From Achatina immaculata (taxonomy: Eukaryota; Mollusca; Gastropoda; Stylommatophora; Achatinidae): a stretch of 64,000 nucleotides of DNA. Positions 34,297-44,800 of the stretch are shown here, piece after piece. The translations under genes were made by a program, and so were the position numbers. Position 1 is the first letter of the stretch, and each line of letters starts with the position of its first letter. The notes under the pieces were generated by a model. It was given only the letters and a program-made list of their open reading frames with translations. It was not told the origin of the DNA and made no database searches. Location: assembly GCA_009760885.1 (NCBI GenBank), contig CM019702.1, forward strand, positions 50,709,738-50,773,737, written 5' to 3'.

Positions 34297-35772
34297 TTAA
34301 GTGCCCAGGGCACATGGGGCTTCCGCAAGGGTTTTCCACAAATGCCTGTCTTTCGCCTTTTTTTCTGCTCTTGCCCAGGTGAGCCCTTTATTGCTCAACA
34401 TCCTTTCTGTTGTTCTTCTCCATGTCTCTTTTGGTCTACCCTTACTTCTGCTCCCCTGTGGTGTCCATCTTAGTGCTATTTTTGGTAGTGAGTTGTCAGT
34501 CATTCGGAGCACATGTCCCAACCATCGCCAGCGTCTTTCCTCAATAATTGTTGTCAGTGGTTTCATCTGCATTTCTGCCAATAAAATGTTATTTCTTATG
34601 GTGTTTGGCCAAAATATTTTTTTAATTCTACGTAAACATTTAGTCTGGAAAGAATTCAACTTGTTTTCTATGGTTTTGGTGATTTTCCAGCATTCACTTC
34701 CATAGAGTAGTACACTTAGAACATTACTCTTAAATATCCTGATTTTCATATTTATGCTTAGTTTATTTGATTTCCATATATTCTGTAGCATTGCAAAAGC
34801 CTGGTTTGCTCTAGTGAGTCTGCTGTTGATGTCCTCTGTGCTGTCTCCATTTTCTACTACTCTGCTGCCAAGGTATACAAATTCGTTGACCTCCTCCACT
34901 AACTTGTTATCTACTCTGAGTACATTTCTGTTGTTCACATTTTGCTTCATTAACTTTGTCTTTCCTACATTGATCTTTAGTCCTATGTTGTTTGCATTCT
35001 GGGTTAACTTGTTTATTTTATCTTGCATATCTTTGTGACTGCTTGATAATAGACAAATGTCGTCCGCAAAGTCAAGGTCCTCCAGCACTGTGTCAAGGGT
35101 CCATTGTAATCCTCTGCGTTTGTCTGATGTTGTCTCCTTCATTAACCAGTCTACTGCCAAGATAAATAATGTTGGTGATAGTACACATCCCTGTTTCACT
35201 CCTGTTTGTACCCTAAACCTGCTGGAGGTATGTTCTCCACAGATAACTTTGCACTGAAAACCCTCGTATAGGGCTTTGATTACATTAACTATTTTATGGG
35301 GGAGGCCATGCCATCTTAGGATTTTCCACAGTGCATCTCTGTTGACACTGTCAAAGGCCTTCTCAAAATCTATGAATAATGCATATGTTGTGCTATGCCA
35401 CTCATTTGCCTGTTCTAATATTTGTCTAAGTACAAATATATGGTCTATGCATGATCTTCCTTTCCTAAATCCTGCCTGCTCTTTCCGAAGTTTTTCCTCA
35501 AGTGTTGGTACAATTCTGTTGATGATTATTCTGCAAAATACTTTACTAGTGAGTGGCAGTAGGGTAATGCCTCTCCAGTTCCCGCAATCTCTGAGGTCAC
35601 CCTTCTTTGGTAGTTTTACTATAAGACCAGTTTTCCACTCCTCTGGGGCTTTTTCTAGATCCCAAATTTGTTGTAATATCCGGCAAAGTTGTTTTGGTGT
35701 TTCTGTTTCTTCTGCTTTCAACATCTCAGCAGTCACTTCATCTTCACCTGGTGCCCTGTCTGATTTTAGCAT
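34297..35772 (-). CDS. LINE reverse transcriptase, 491 codons
   Basis: Reverse transcriptase of the LINE above. Early residues KSDRAPGEDEVTAEMLKA are the RT entry block. KQAGFRKGRSCIDHIF-type sequence, FIDFEKAFDSVNRDALW (palm, first catalytic Asp), GVKQGCVLSPTLF, and LEDLDFADDICLLSSS (the FADD pair) follow. The C-terminal half holds FVYLGSRVVENG, ECWKITKTIENKLNSF, RRWRWLGHVLRM and GRPKETWRRT, and the frame ends with PCALGT and a stop. Expected role: target-primed reverse transcription at nicked DNA. The first ATG may be internal to a longer polyprotein, since the upstream linker is frameshifted. The active-site residues look intact. Confidence 0.85.
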   Translation of the reverse strand: MLKSDRAPGEDEVTAEMLKAEETETPKQLCRILQQIWDLEKAPEEWKTGLIVKLPKKGDLRDCGNWRGITLLPLTSKVFCRIIINRIVPTLEEKLRKEQAGFRKGRSCIDHIFVLRQILEQANEWHSTTYALFIDFEKAFDSVNRDALWKILRWHGLPHKIVNVIKALYEGFQCKVICGEHTSSRFRVQTGVKQGCVLSPTLFILAVDWLMKETTSDKRRGLQWTLDTVLEDLDFADDICLLSSSHKDMQDKINKLTQNANNIGLKINVGKTKLMKQNVNNRNVLRVDNKLVEEVNEFVYLGSRVVENGDSTEDINSRLTRANQAFAMLQNIWKSNKLSINMKIRIFKSNVLSVLLYGSECWKITKTIENKLNSFQTKCLRRIKKIFWPNTIRNNILLAEMQMKPLTTIIEERRWRWLGHVLRMTDNSLPKIALRWTPQGSRSKGRPKETWRRTTERMLSNKGLTWARAEKKAKDRHLWKTLAEAPCALGT

Positions 35773-36383
35773 CTTTATCGCCTCTTTTACTTCATTTATT
35801 GTTATTGGTCCTGTATTGATGTTTAGTTCCGCTTTTGCTCAGGTATATCTATTGCTTGTGCTGCTTGTGTTCTGTTTAGTAGGGTGTTAAAGTGTTCCCT
35901 CCATCTTTCAATTTTTTCTTTCTCCACTGACCAGCTGTCCATTTTGTGTTCTTACTGCACTTTCACATCTTGTATTGAAGTTACCTGTCATTGCTTTGTG
36001 ATTTTATATATGGTTTTCATGTCATTTGTATATGCTGCTTTCTCTGCTGTTTCTGCTAAGTTGTCATAATATTGACGTTTATCTTGACGGCATGATTCCT
36101 TCACTTCTTGTTTTTTGTGCATAATTACTTAAAACTCGTTCTTTAAGCCGTTGTGATTTGGTGTTCAGTAATTTTTTCTTGATTTCTTTTCTTTGCTCTA
36201 TCTTTTCCCATGTGGTCTCACTTATCCATTCCTCTTTTCTCCTTTTCCGATATCCCAGCACCTCTTTTGCTGTTTCCTGTAGTGTTTTATTGAATTCTAA
36301 TATGGACATTTCTGCTTCATCTTGTAGGATACTGAAGCGGTTCTTAAGTATTATTGAGAATTCATTTCTTGTTTGCTGGTCTA

Positions 36384-37268
36384 TCAGTTTTCTTGTATCA
36401 AAATGTATCTTCTGTGTTCTCCGATTCTGGTTTTCCTTAATTTTAGTTTTATTTTTGCTACCAGAAGGTTGTGATCACTTCCTATATCTGCTCCTTTCCT
36501 TGCTCGCACATCTTGTAGTGACCGTTTCCACTTGTTGTTTATTAGTATGTGATCGATTTGGTTTTCTGTGGTTTTATCTGGTGACCTCCAAGTCACCTTA
36601 TGGATGTTTTTGTGTTGGAAAATTGTCCCTCCGATGGTCATCATGTTTTCTTCACAGAAACTGCACAGTCTTTCTCCATTTTCATTTATTTTTCCGATTC
36701 CTTCTCTTCCCATGATTCTTCTTCTATCTTCATTTCCTTCACCTACTTTTGCATTGAAGTCGCCCAAGATGAGTAGCATATCATGCTTGGGTATTGTTTC
36801 TACTGTGGCTTGGAGGCTGTTGTAAAAATCTTCTTTTAATTCGTCTTCAGCTGCTTCTGTTGGTGCATAACAAACTATAATAGACAGCTTCGTGAATCTT
36901 GAGTTGAACCGTGCATATAATAATCTCTCATTTATTGGGGTCCATTTCAGCAATGCTATTGATGCTTCTTTTGTTATAATCAATGCTACTCCTCCTTCAT
37001 GAAGATCTTCTTTACCTGACCATATTATTGTATCTTCTGTGTGCTGTGTTGTTAATTTCCTTCTGCCTTGTCCTGTCCATCTTGCTTCTTGTATTCCTAG
37101 TATGTCTAGTTTGTATCTGTGCATTTCCTTGATGGTTTGTGCTAGTTTTCCAGTCTGGTTTAGTGTTCTTACATTCCAGCTGCCTATTTGCATCTTTTGT
37201 TTAGGTTCCAGGTGGTCTGCAGTCGGGCTGGGGACTTCCAGTGGCTGGCTTTCATCCACAACCTTCAT
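36384..37268 (-). CDS. LINE APE-type endonuclease, 294 codons
   Basis: N-terminal endonuclease of the same LINE (exonuclease-endonuclease-phosphatase fold, often labelled craniofacial development protein 2-like). Motifs in order: IGSWNVRTLNQTGKL (N of the first box), LGIQEARWTG (metal-binding E), IIVCYAPT, LLILGDFNAKVG (GDFN), QIDHILIN and GADIGSDHNLLV (SDH catalytic box). Expected role: nicking target DNA to prime reverse transcription. The start MKVVDESQ precedes the domain by about 30 residues. The frame ends shortly after the SDH box, at the break that separates it from the RT frame. Confidence 0.85.
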   Translation of the reverse strand: MKVVDESQPLEVPSPTADHLEPKQKMQIGSWNVRTLNQTGKLAQTIKEMHRYKLDILGIQEARWTGQGRRKLTTQHTEDTIIWSGKEDLHEGGVALIITKEASIALLKWTPINERLLYARFNSRFTKLSIIVCYAPTEAAEDELKEDFYNSLQATVETIPKHDMLLILGDFNAKVGEGNEDRRRIMGREGIGKINENGERLCSFCEENMMTIGGTIFQHKNIHKVTWRSPDKTTENQIDHILINNKWKRSLQDVRARKGADIGSDHNLLVAKIKLKLRKTRIGEHRRYILIQEN

Positions 37269-37431
37269 GGGCTCAGTTTCCTGATACGCATTTCTCCTTC
37301 CACCTGCATTTGCTTTTTCCCTTGCTTCTGTTTCTGTAGCAGTCTGATAGTTTTTTACCAGATAGGGTTGCTGGCCCTATGCTGAACCCTCCTTAGTCGC
37401 CTGTTACGATCATGCATGGTCAGCTGCTACT

Positions 37432-37780
37432 AGTTTTAATAAATTGTCGTTTATACCAGTTTCAGTCCAGAAATAGCACTGGTGTTACGCCATATTTTGC
37501 CCTGATGGTGTCATTTCTTATTTGGGTCTCCTCTTGTCACGTGTAGTATTCTCTTTAAAACATCTCATTTCTGCCCTGTTTATTTTCCTTTTCGTTTGGC
37601 TGTTAGAGTCCATGTTTGACATTGATAGCATAGAGTTGGCAGGAAGATTATGTTGTACAGTGCCCTGTTTGTTTCTGTTGTGATGTTTTAGTTGTTCAGT
37701 AAATGCGTCATTTACCCTGTCTCTGATGCGCTTTAGTGCGTCTGTTCTCAATCTCAGCGTCAGCTTTCCCCGAGGATGAT
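37432..37780 (-). pseudogene. Old LINE (family 4) RT C-terminal remnant
   Basis: On the minus strand, starting from the array at 37781, the reading is IISSSGKADAEIENRTDALK, then RIRDRVNDAF, a shifted LPTLCYQCQTWTLTAK, INRAEMRCFKRILHVTRGD. This is the C-terminal region downstream of the RT palm in LINEs (compare ..ETWTLTAK..EMRCLRRIL..). Frameshifted and dead. The LINE at 34280-37419 is inserted at its far end. Confidence 0.75.
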
Positions 37781-39512
37781 ATTATCCTACCTGGGTATTT
37801 GAAATCTTTAACTTGTTTCAAGGGCTGGTTGTCTAAGATGATATTATGCTACCTGGGTATTTGAAATGTTTCACTTGTTTCAAGGTCTGGTTGTCTAGGA
37901 TGATAGTATGCTACCTAGGTATTTGAAATGTTTCACTTGTTTCAAGGGCTGGTTGTCTAGGATGATAGTATACTACCTAGGTATTTGAAATGTTTCACTT
38001 GTTTCAAGGGCTGGTTGTCTAAGATGATATATTGCTACCTAGGTATTTGAAATGTTTCACTTGTTTCAAGTGCTGGTTGTCTAGGATGATAGTATACTAC
38101 CTAGGTATTTGAAATGTTTCACTTGTTTCAAGGGCTGGTTGTCTAAGATGATATATTGCTACCTAGGTATTTGAAATATTTCACTTGTTTCAAGGGCTGC
38201 TTGTCTAAGATGATATGTTGCTACCTAGGTATTTGAAATATTTCACTTGTTTCAAGGGCTGGTTGTCTAAGATGATATATTGCTACCTAGGTATTTGAAA
38301 TCTTTTACTTGTTTCAAGGGATGGTTGTCTAAGATGATAGTATACTACCTAGGTATTTGAAATATTTCACTTGTTTCAAGGGCTGGTTGTCTAAGATGAT
38401 AGTATACTACCTAGGTATTTGAAATATTTCACTTGTTTCAAGGGCTGGTTGTCTAAGATGATATATTGCTACCTAGGTATTTGGAATATTTCAATTGTTT
38501 CAAGGGCTGGTTGTCTAAGATGATATATTGCTACCTAGGTATTTGAAATCTTTTACTTGTTTCAAGGGCTGGTTGTCTAAGATAATATTATGCTCCCTAG
38601 GTATTTGAAATATTTCACTTGTTTCAAGGGCTGGTTGTCTAAGATGATATATTGCTACCTAGGTATTTGAAATATTTCACTTGTTTCAAGGGCTGGTTGT
38701 CTAAGATGATATATTGCTACCTAGGTATTTGAAATCTTTTACTTGCTTCAAGGGCTGGTTGTCTAAGATAATATTATGCTCCCTAGGTATTTGAAATGTT
38801 TCACTTGTTTCAAGGGCTGGTTGTCTAAGATGATATTATGCTACCTAGGTATTTGAAATGTTTAAATTGTTTCAAGGGCTGGTTGTCTAAGATGATATTA
38901 TGCTACCTGGGTATTTGAAATCTTTTACTTGTTTCAAGGGCTGGTTGTCTAAGATGATAGTATACTACCTAGGTATTTGAAATATTTCACTTGTTTCAAG
39001 GGCTGGTTGTCTAAGATGATATATTGCTACCTAGGTATTTGAAATATTTCACTTGTTTCAAGTGCTGGTTGTCTAAGATGATATATTGCTACCTAGGTAT
39101 TTGAAATCTTTTACTTGTTTCAAGGGCTGGTTGTCTAAGATAATATTATGCTCCCTAGGTATTTGAAATATTTCACTTGTTTCAAGGGCTGGTTGTCTAA
39201 GATGATATATTGCTACCTAGGTATTTGAAATATTTCACTTGTTTCAAGGGTTGGTTGTCTAAGATGATATATTGCTACCTAGGTATTTGAAATCTTTTAC
39301 TTGTTTCAAGGGCTGGTTGTCTAAGATAATATTATGCTCCCTAGGTATTTGAAATGTTTCACTTGTTTCAAAGGCTGGTTGTCTAAGATGATATTATGCT
39401 ACCTAGGTATTTGAAATGTTTCACTTGTTTCAAGGGCTGGTTGTCTAAGATGATATTATGCTACCTAGGTATTTGAAATGTGTCACTTGTTTCAAGGGCT
39501 GGTTGTCTGGGA
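37781..39512. repeat. 61-62-bp minisatellite derived from LINE RT codons, about 28 units
   Basis: The + strand unit contains CTACCTAGGTATTTGAAAT, CACTTGTTTCAAGGG and CTGGTTGTCTAAGATGATA. On the minus strand this reads LDNQPLKQVKDFKYLGS, the block right after the RT palm of a LINE. The flanking sequence on both sides continues the same LINE reading: 39505-39550 gives KIFPDNQPLKQ, and 37741-37780 gives DFKYPGRIISSSG. So the array grew inside the element. Confidence 0.92.
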
Positions 39513-39585
39513 AGATCTTTGTTTGGATTTCTTCTCTCGTTGTGGCCATGACTTCTTTCCTGCGCTGATCTTCATCTTGTGACCT

Positions 39586-40343
39586 TGTCATGCCCGTGCT
39601 AAGTTATCATTCTTGTGATTATGTCATGTCCTTGCTAAGTTATCATTCTTGTGACTATGTCATGCCTTTGCTAAGTTATCATTCTTGTGACCTTGTCATG
39701 CCCTTGCTAAGTTATCATTCTTGTGACCTTGTCATGCCCGTGCTAAGTTATCATTCTTGTGATTATGTCATGCCCTTTCTAAGTTATCCATGTTATGACT
39801 TTGTCATGCCCTTGCTAAGTTATCATTCTTGTGACCTTGTCATGCCCTTGCTAAATTATCATTCTTGTGACTGTGTCATGCCCTTGCTAAGTTATCATTC
39901 TTGTGACTATGTCATGCCCTTGCTAAGTTATCATTGTTGTGACTTTGTCATGCCCTTGCTAAGTTATCATTTTTCGTGACTATGTCATGTCCTTGCTAAG
40001 TTATCATTCTTGTGACTATGTCATGCCCTTACAAAGTTATCATTCTTGTGACTATGTCATGCCCTTGCTAAATTATCATTCTTGTGGCTATGTCATGCCC
40101 TTGCTAAGTTATCATTTTTGTGATTATGTCATGCCCTTGCTAAGTTATCATTCTTGTGACTGTGCCATGCCCTTGGTAAGTTATCATTCTTGTGACTTTG
40201 TCATGCCCTTTCTAAGTTATCCATGTTATGACTTTGTCATGCCCTTTCTAAGTTATCCATATTGTGACCTTGTCATGCCCTTGCTAAGTTATCCATGTTG
40301 TGACCATGTCATGCCCTTGCCTAATTATCCATGTTCTGCTGCA
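39586..40343. repeat. 36-bp minisatellite, first block, about 21 units
   Basis: The unit contains CTTGCTAAGTTATCATTCTT and GTGACTATGTCATGCC. At 36 bp (12 codons) the + strand reads open as repeats of MPLLSYHSCDYV. On the minus strand the unit reads NMDNLARA plus four codons, continuing the LINE RT segment at 40344 (SGKDLQQNMDN), so it too is built from LINE codons. Confidence 0.92.
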
Positions 40344-40690
40344 GGTCTTTTCCTGATGTGGCTACAAGCGCTTGATCGTCAGCAAAAAAGAGTTTGTTTA
40401 TGATCCAGCACCCGTAGTATTTTCTGAAAGGTGTTTTGTCTTAGGAGTGTTAATGCACATTCTTTCAGGAGATGGATTAGTGGGCAGTTTTGTGGTGGAA
40501 CTTTTACTACGAGTGTTAAGTTCTTTTAGATGTGGTCAGTGTATGTTATGAATATTAAGGTTGAAAGCTTCGGAGTGTCCCTCATTTGTTCTAACTACAC
40601 ACTGACAGTTTCATTATAGGTTTTTGCACAATTTGATCAGATGTGTACAAACTCAATAATGCTGTAATATTTCCCCAGTTTATGTCTCTC
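40344..40690 (-). pseudogene. Old LINE RT palm fragment
   Basis: Minus-strand reading INKLFFADDQALVATSG, then KDLQQNMDN, has the FADD catalytic pair of a reverse transcriptase. Upstream codons (PPQNCPLIHLL region) are frameshifted. It is in the right order to be the same element as the remnant at 37432, with the two arrays expanded between. Confidence 0.7.
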
Positions 40691-41030
40691 TGGCGGCCTG
40701 CTTGGCTGAGTGGTTAGGCCTTCGGTTTGCCAGTCCAGTAGTACCGGGTTCATGTCCCAGTAGTGGGATTTATTCTGGAAAACAGTAAAAAGGGCTTCGG
40801 GTCCCCATAGTCTCTATAATTTGGGTACCAGAGAAATTTGGGAAGGTTAATGCGGCCAGGTACATGCGGCCAGGTAAATGCGGCCAGGTACATGCGGCCA
40901 GGTACATGCAGCCAGGTAAATGCGGCCAGGCATGAAACTGACCACATCAGACTTTCACGCGCCAAAGATCTTGAAAATACGGACCTAACACCGTATCCCC
41001 AGCATGCCTTAATGGCGTGAGCGATCTTTG
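40691..41030 (+). mobile_element. tRNA-derived SINE with internal 13-bp repeats
   Basis: A-box-like TTGGCTGAGTGGTTAGG is at 40702-40718 and B-box-like GGGTTCATGTCCC is near 40746. The body has GGTACCAGAGAAATTTGGG. A short tandem run of ATGCGGCCAGGTA (about six units, 40848-40930) lies before the ACTGACCACATCAGAC tail. Duplicated at 42306. Confidence 0.82.
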
Positions 41031-41051
41031 GAATGTCTTGTCTTGATTTAC

Positions 41052-41138
41052 ATAGTTTATGTGCAGCAGATTATGTGCAGCAGATTATGTGCAGCAGATT
41101 ATGTGCAGCAGATTATGTGCAGCAGATTATGTGCAGCA
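41052..41138. repeat. 14-bp tandem repeat
   Basis: Units of GATTATGTGCAGCA, about six copies. The same run lies in the duplicate at about 42875-42955. Confidence 0.9.
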
Positions 41139-41235
41139 TCTGAGCGAGTTCGACTGATGTTCCTGTTAGTTGTCTTGGGGAAAAGATGACATCTGTACAG
41201 CTATTTTTCCTAAATCCCAGGTGAGTTTCTTGTAA

Positions 41236-41955
41236 CTCTGTCATGCCCTTGCTAAGTTATCATTCTTGTGACTATGTCATGCCCTTGCTAAGTTATCATT
41301 GTTGTGACTTTGTCATGCCCTTGCTAAGTTATCATTTTTCGTGACTATGTCATGTCCTTGCTAAGTTATCATTCTTGTGACTATGTCATGCCCTTACAAA
41401 GTTATCATTCTTGTGACTATGTCATGCCCTTGCTAAATTATCATTCTTGTGACTATGTCATGCCCTTGCTAAGTTATCATTCTTGTGATTATGTCATGCC
41501 CTTGCTAAGTTATCATTCTTGTGACTATGTCATGCCCTTGCTAAGTTATCATTCTTGTGACCTTGGCATGCCCTTGCTAAATTATCATTCTTGTGACTGT
41601 GTCATGCCCTTGCTAAGTTATCATCCTTGTGACTATGTCATGCCCTTGCTAAGTTATCATTGTTGTGACTTTGTCATGCCCTTGCTAAGTTATCATTTTT
41701 CGTGACTATGTCATGTCCTTGCTAAGTTATCATTCTTGTGACTATGTCATGCCCTTACAAAGTTATCATTCTTGTGACTTTGTCATGCCTTTGCTAAGTT
41801 ATCATTCTTGTGACTTTGTCATGCCCTTTCTAAGTTATCCATGTTGTGACTTTGTCATGCCCTTTCTAAGTTATCCATATTGTGACCTTGTCATGCCCTT
41901 GCTAAGTTATCCATGTTGTGACCATGTCATGCCCTTGCCTAATTATCCATGTTCT
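41236..41955. repeat. 36-bp minisatellite, second block, about 20 units
   Basis: Same unit as 39586-40343, with several runs of variants in the same order (for example TTACAAAG and CATTTTTCGTG). This indicates block duplication. It starts abruptly after GTTTCTTGTAACTCTG at the end of the first copy of the duplicated segment. Confidence 0.92.
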
Positions 41956-42305
41956 GCTGTAGGTCTTTTCCTGATGTGGCTACAAGCGCTTGATCGTCAG
42001 CAAAAAAGAGTTTGTTTATGATCCAGCACCCGTAGTATTTTCTGAAAGGTGTTTTGTCTTAGGAGTGTTAATGCACATTCTTTCCGGAGATGGATTAGTG
42101 GCCAGTTTTGTGGTGGAACTTTTACTACGAGTGTTAAGTTCTTTCAGATGTGGTCAGTGTATGTTATGAATATTAAGGTTGAATGCTTCGGAGTGTCCCT
42201 CATTTGTTCTAACTACACACTGACAGTTTCATTATAGGTTTTTGCACAATTTGATCAGATGTGTACAAACTCAATATTGCTGTAATATTTCCCCAGTTTA
42301 TGTCT
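41956..42305 (-). pseudogene. Old LINE RT palm fragment, duplicate copy
   Basis: Near-identical to 40344-40690, including the FADDQALVATSG reading on the minus strand. Part of the tandem segmental duplication. Confidence 0.72.
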
Positions 42306-42835
42306 CTCTGGCGGCCTGCTTGGCTGAGTGGTTAGGCCTTGGGTTTGCCAGTCCAGCTCTCTGGCGGCCTGCTTGGCTGAGTGGTTAGGCCTTCGGTTTG
42401 CCAGTCCAGCTCTCTGGCGGCCTGCTTGGCTGAGTGGTTAGGCCTTGGGTTTGCCAGTCCAGCTCTCTGGCGGCCTGCTTGGCTGAGTGGTTAGGCCTTG
42501 GGTTTGCCAGTCCAGCTCTCTGGCGGCCTGCTTGGCTGAGTGGTTAGGCCTTCGGTTTGCCAGTCCAGTAGTACCGGGTTCATGTCCCAGTAGTGGGATT
42601 TATTCTGGAAAACATTAAAAAGGGCTTCGGGTCCCCACAGTCTCTATAATTTGGGTACCAGAGAAATTTGGGAAGGTTAATGCGGCCAGGTAAATGCGGC
42701 CAGGTAAATGCGGCCAGGTACATGCAGCCAGGTAAATGCGGCCAGGCATGATACTGACCACATCAGACTTTCACGCGCCGAAGATCTTGAAAATACGGAC
42801 CTAACACCGTATCCCCAGCACGCCTTAATGGCGTG
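42306..42835 (+). mobile_element. SINE with five-fold amplified tRNA-like head
   Basis: Duplicate of the SINE at 40691, but its first 53 bp (CTCTCTGGCGGCCTGCTTGG, then the A-box CTGAGTGGTTAGG and TTTGCCAGTCCAG) are repeated five times between about 42305 and 42568. A single B box and body follow. Confidence 0.85.
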
Positions 42836-43204
42836 AGCGATCTTTGGAATGTCTTGTCTTGATTTACATAGTTTATGTGCAGCAGATTATGTGCAGCAGA
42901 TTACGTGCAGCAGATTATGTGCAGCAGATTATGTGCAGCAGATTATGTGCAGCATCTGAGTGAGTTCGACTGATGTTCCTGTTAGTTATCTTGGGAAAAG
43001 ATGACATCTGTACAGCTTCTATTTTTCCTAAATCCCAGGTGAGTTTCTTGTAACTCTGGTCCAATCATCATCCACGCTCATTATTATTCAAATGTCGTGT
43101 CACTGCAGTAACAGTAAACAGCTCAGTACCTGGCTCTCACAGGACAAGAAATTAGAAAGTTCAGTATAATTAGTAACTTAAGTGACGCTTGTGTGTCAGC
43201 ATTG

Positions 43205-43460
43205 TATACTAATGTTGTGTTAACGTGAAGGTGCGTGGTGGAAACTAGAAGGTAAGTACTTTAACGTGAAGGTGCGTGGTGGAAACTAGAAGGTAAGTAC
43301 TTTAACGTGAAGGTGCGTGGTGGAAACTAGAAGGTAAGTACTTTAACGTGAAGGTGCGTGGTGGAAACTAGAAGGTGAGAACTTTACCGTGAAGGTGTGT
43401 GGTGGAAACTAGAAGATAAGTACTTTAACATGAAAACACGTGGTAGAAACTAAAAGATAC
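43205..43460. repeat. 41-bp minisatellite with 5' splice-site motif, about 6 units
   Basis: Units contain AACTAGAAGGTAAGTACTTT and AACGTGAAGGTGCGTGGTGG. AAG|GTAAGTA is a near-perfect splice-donor consensus. Later units decay (GGTGAGA, AGATAAG). Confidence 0.9.
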
Positions 43461-43744
43461 GTACTTGTATAATTTTACAAGAGAAAGATAATGTTATGTT
43501 TTCTTGGTTTCTTTTCTTCTTTTTATTTGTTCGTGTCTTCTTTTCTATGTTTTCACTGGAAATAATGTAGACTGTCTTGTCTAGTCCCACATCTGTGTTG
43601 GGGTAACGCACTCCCCCCCTCCCTTCCCACTGAATATCGGTTAACAGCGTGAGTGTTATTAAGTTGTGTCCCTTGCATCAAAAATTTCAGGTAGTCCATG
43701 GTTTTGGCCAGCATGAGATTTTCAGAACGCAGGGAGCTAGAGTA
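43461..43744. other. Spacer, no gene seen
   Basis: T-rich sequence followed by unremarkable bases. The minus-strand open frame crossing it (43553-44122) owes its length to the 22-bp array and is not supported. Confidence 0.5.
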
Positions 43745-44010
43745 CAGGTTACTGGAGTAGTGTATGTTTGTATCTTGAGCTGTGTATATTTGTATCTTGA
43801 GCAGTGTATGTTTGTATCTTGAGCCGTGTGTGTTTGTATCTTGAGCTGTGTATGTTTGTGTCTTGAGCTGTGTATATTTGTATCTTGAGCTGTGTATGTT
43901 TGTATCTTGAGTTGTGTATGTTTGTATCTTGAGTTGTGTATGTTTGTATCTTGAGCTGTGTATGTTTGTATCTTGAGTTGTGTATGTATGTATCTTGAGC
44001 TGTGTGGACG
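43745..44010. repeat. 22-bp minisatellite, about 12 units
   Basis: Units of TGTATGTTTGTATCTTGAGC plus TG. Confidence 0.93.
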
Positions 44011-44204
44011 AGACGTTGTATTGTCTAGAAAAAATGAAAATGTGTTGGATTATGTAGAATATGCCTTGTCGACTGATGTTATGCTTGTTTGGACTGGCTG
44101 ACTGCCATGGTAAACTCATCATCTAGCTTGTATGTTGATGAAGTCGGCCCGAACAAGATTTGTTGTTGTTTTTCGCCCTAATTGGTCGTACTCGTCGTCG
44201 CCAG

Positions 44205-44420
44205 CGTTATTACCAAGTTTCGTTCAATAACAATCTTGTCAGGACTGCCAAGTTTCATTCAATAACAATCTTGTCAGGACTGCCAAGTTTCATTCCATAA
44301 CAATCTTGTCAGGACCACCAAGTTTCATTCAATAACAATCTTGTCAGGACCACCAAGTTTCATTCAATAACAATCTTGTCAGGACTACCAAGTTTCATTC
44401 CATAACAATCTTGTCAGGAC
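44205..44420. repeat. 35-bp minisatellite, about 6 units
   Basis: Units contain CCAAGTTTCATTCAATAACA and ATCTTGTCAGGAC. It passes directly into the next array. Confidence 0.92.
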
Positions 44421-44800
44421 CAGACTTGCTTGGTCACTTGTACAGTGATGTATCGACAACATCAGACTTGCTTGGTCACTTGTACAGTGATGTATCGACA
44501 ACGTCAGACTAGCTTGGTCACTTTTACAGTGATGTATCGGCAACGTCAGACTTGTTTGGTCACTTGTACAGTGATGTGTCGACAACGTCAGACTTGCTTG
44601 GTCACTTGTACAGTGATGTGTCGACAACGTCAGACTTGCTTGGTCACTTGTACAGTGATGTGTCGACAACGTCAGACTTGCTTGGTCACTTGTACAATGA
44701 TGTGTCGACAACGTCAGACTTGCTTGGTCACTTGTACAGTGATGAGTCGACAACGTCAGACTTGCTTGGTCACTTGTACAGTGATGTATCGACAATGGTT
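44421..44800. repeat. 42-bp minisatellite, about 9 units
   Basis: Units contain AGACTTGCTTGGTCACTTGT and ACAGTGATGTGTCGACAACG. At 14 codons it leaves open frames on both strands (period STHHCTSDQASLTL on minus), which argues against any one being coding. Confidence 0.93.

Larger units (their letters stand above)
34280..37419 (-). mobile_element. Near-full-length LINE (family 3) with target duplications
   Basis: A 3.14-kb reverse-strand APE-type LINE. It is bounded by the same 12 bases, TCAGCTGCTACT, at 34268-34279 and 37420-37431, a target-site duplication. Its 3' end carries an (AG)n run (34280-34292 as CT on the + strand), and its 5' end is near 37419. Endonuclease frame 36384-37268 and reverse-transcriptase frame 34297-35772 are both long and open. 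The region between them (35773-36383) is broken by frameshifts, one piece being open at 36079-36309. It is the best-preserved LINE here after the one at 57396. It separates the + strand LINE on its left from old LINE remnants on its right. Confidence 0.9.

Noticed and set aside
34301..36825. Plus-strand frames of up to 204 codons
   Set aside because: Antisense to the LINE RT and endonuclease, which carry clear catalytic motifs on the minus strand.
43553..44795. Open frames with QDTNIHSSRYKHTQL and STHHCTSDQASLTL repeats
   Set aside because: Shadows of the 22-bp and 42-bp arrays; the second region is open on both strands.
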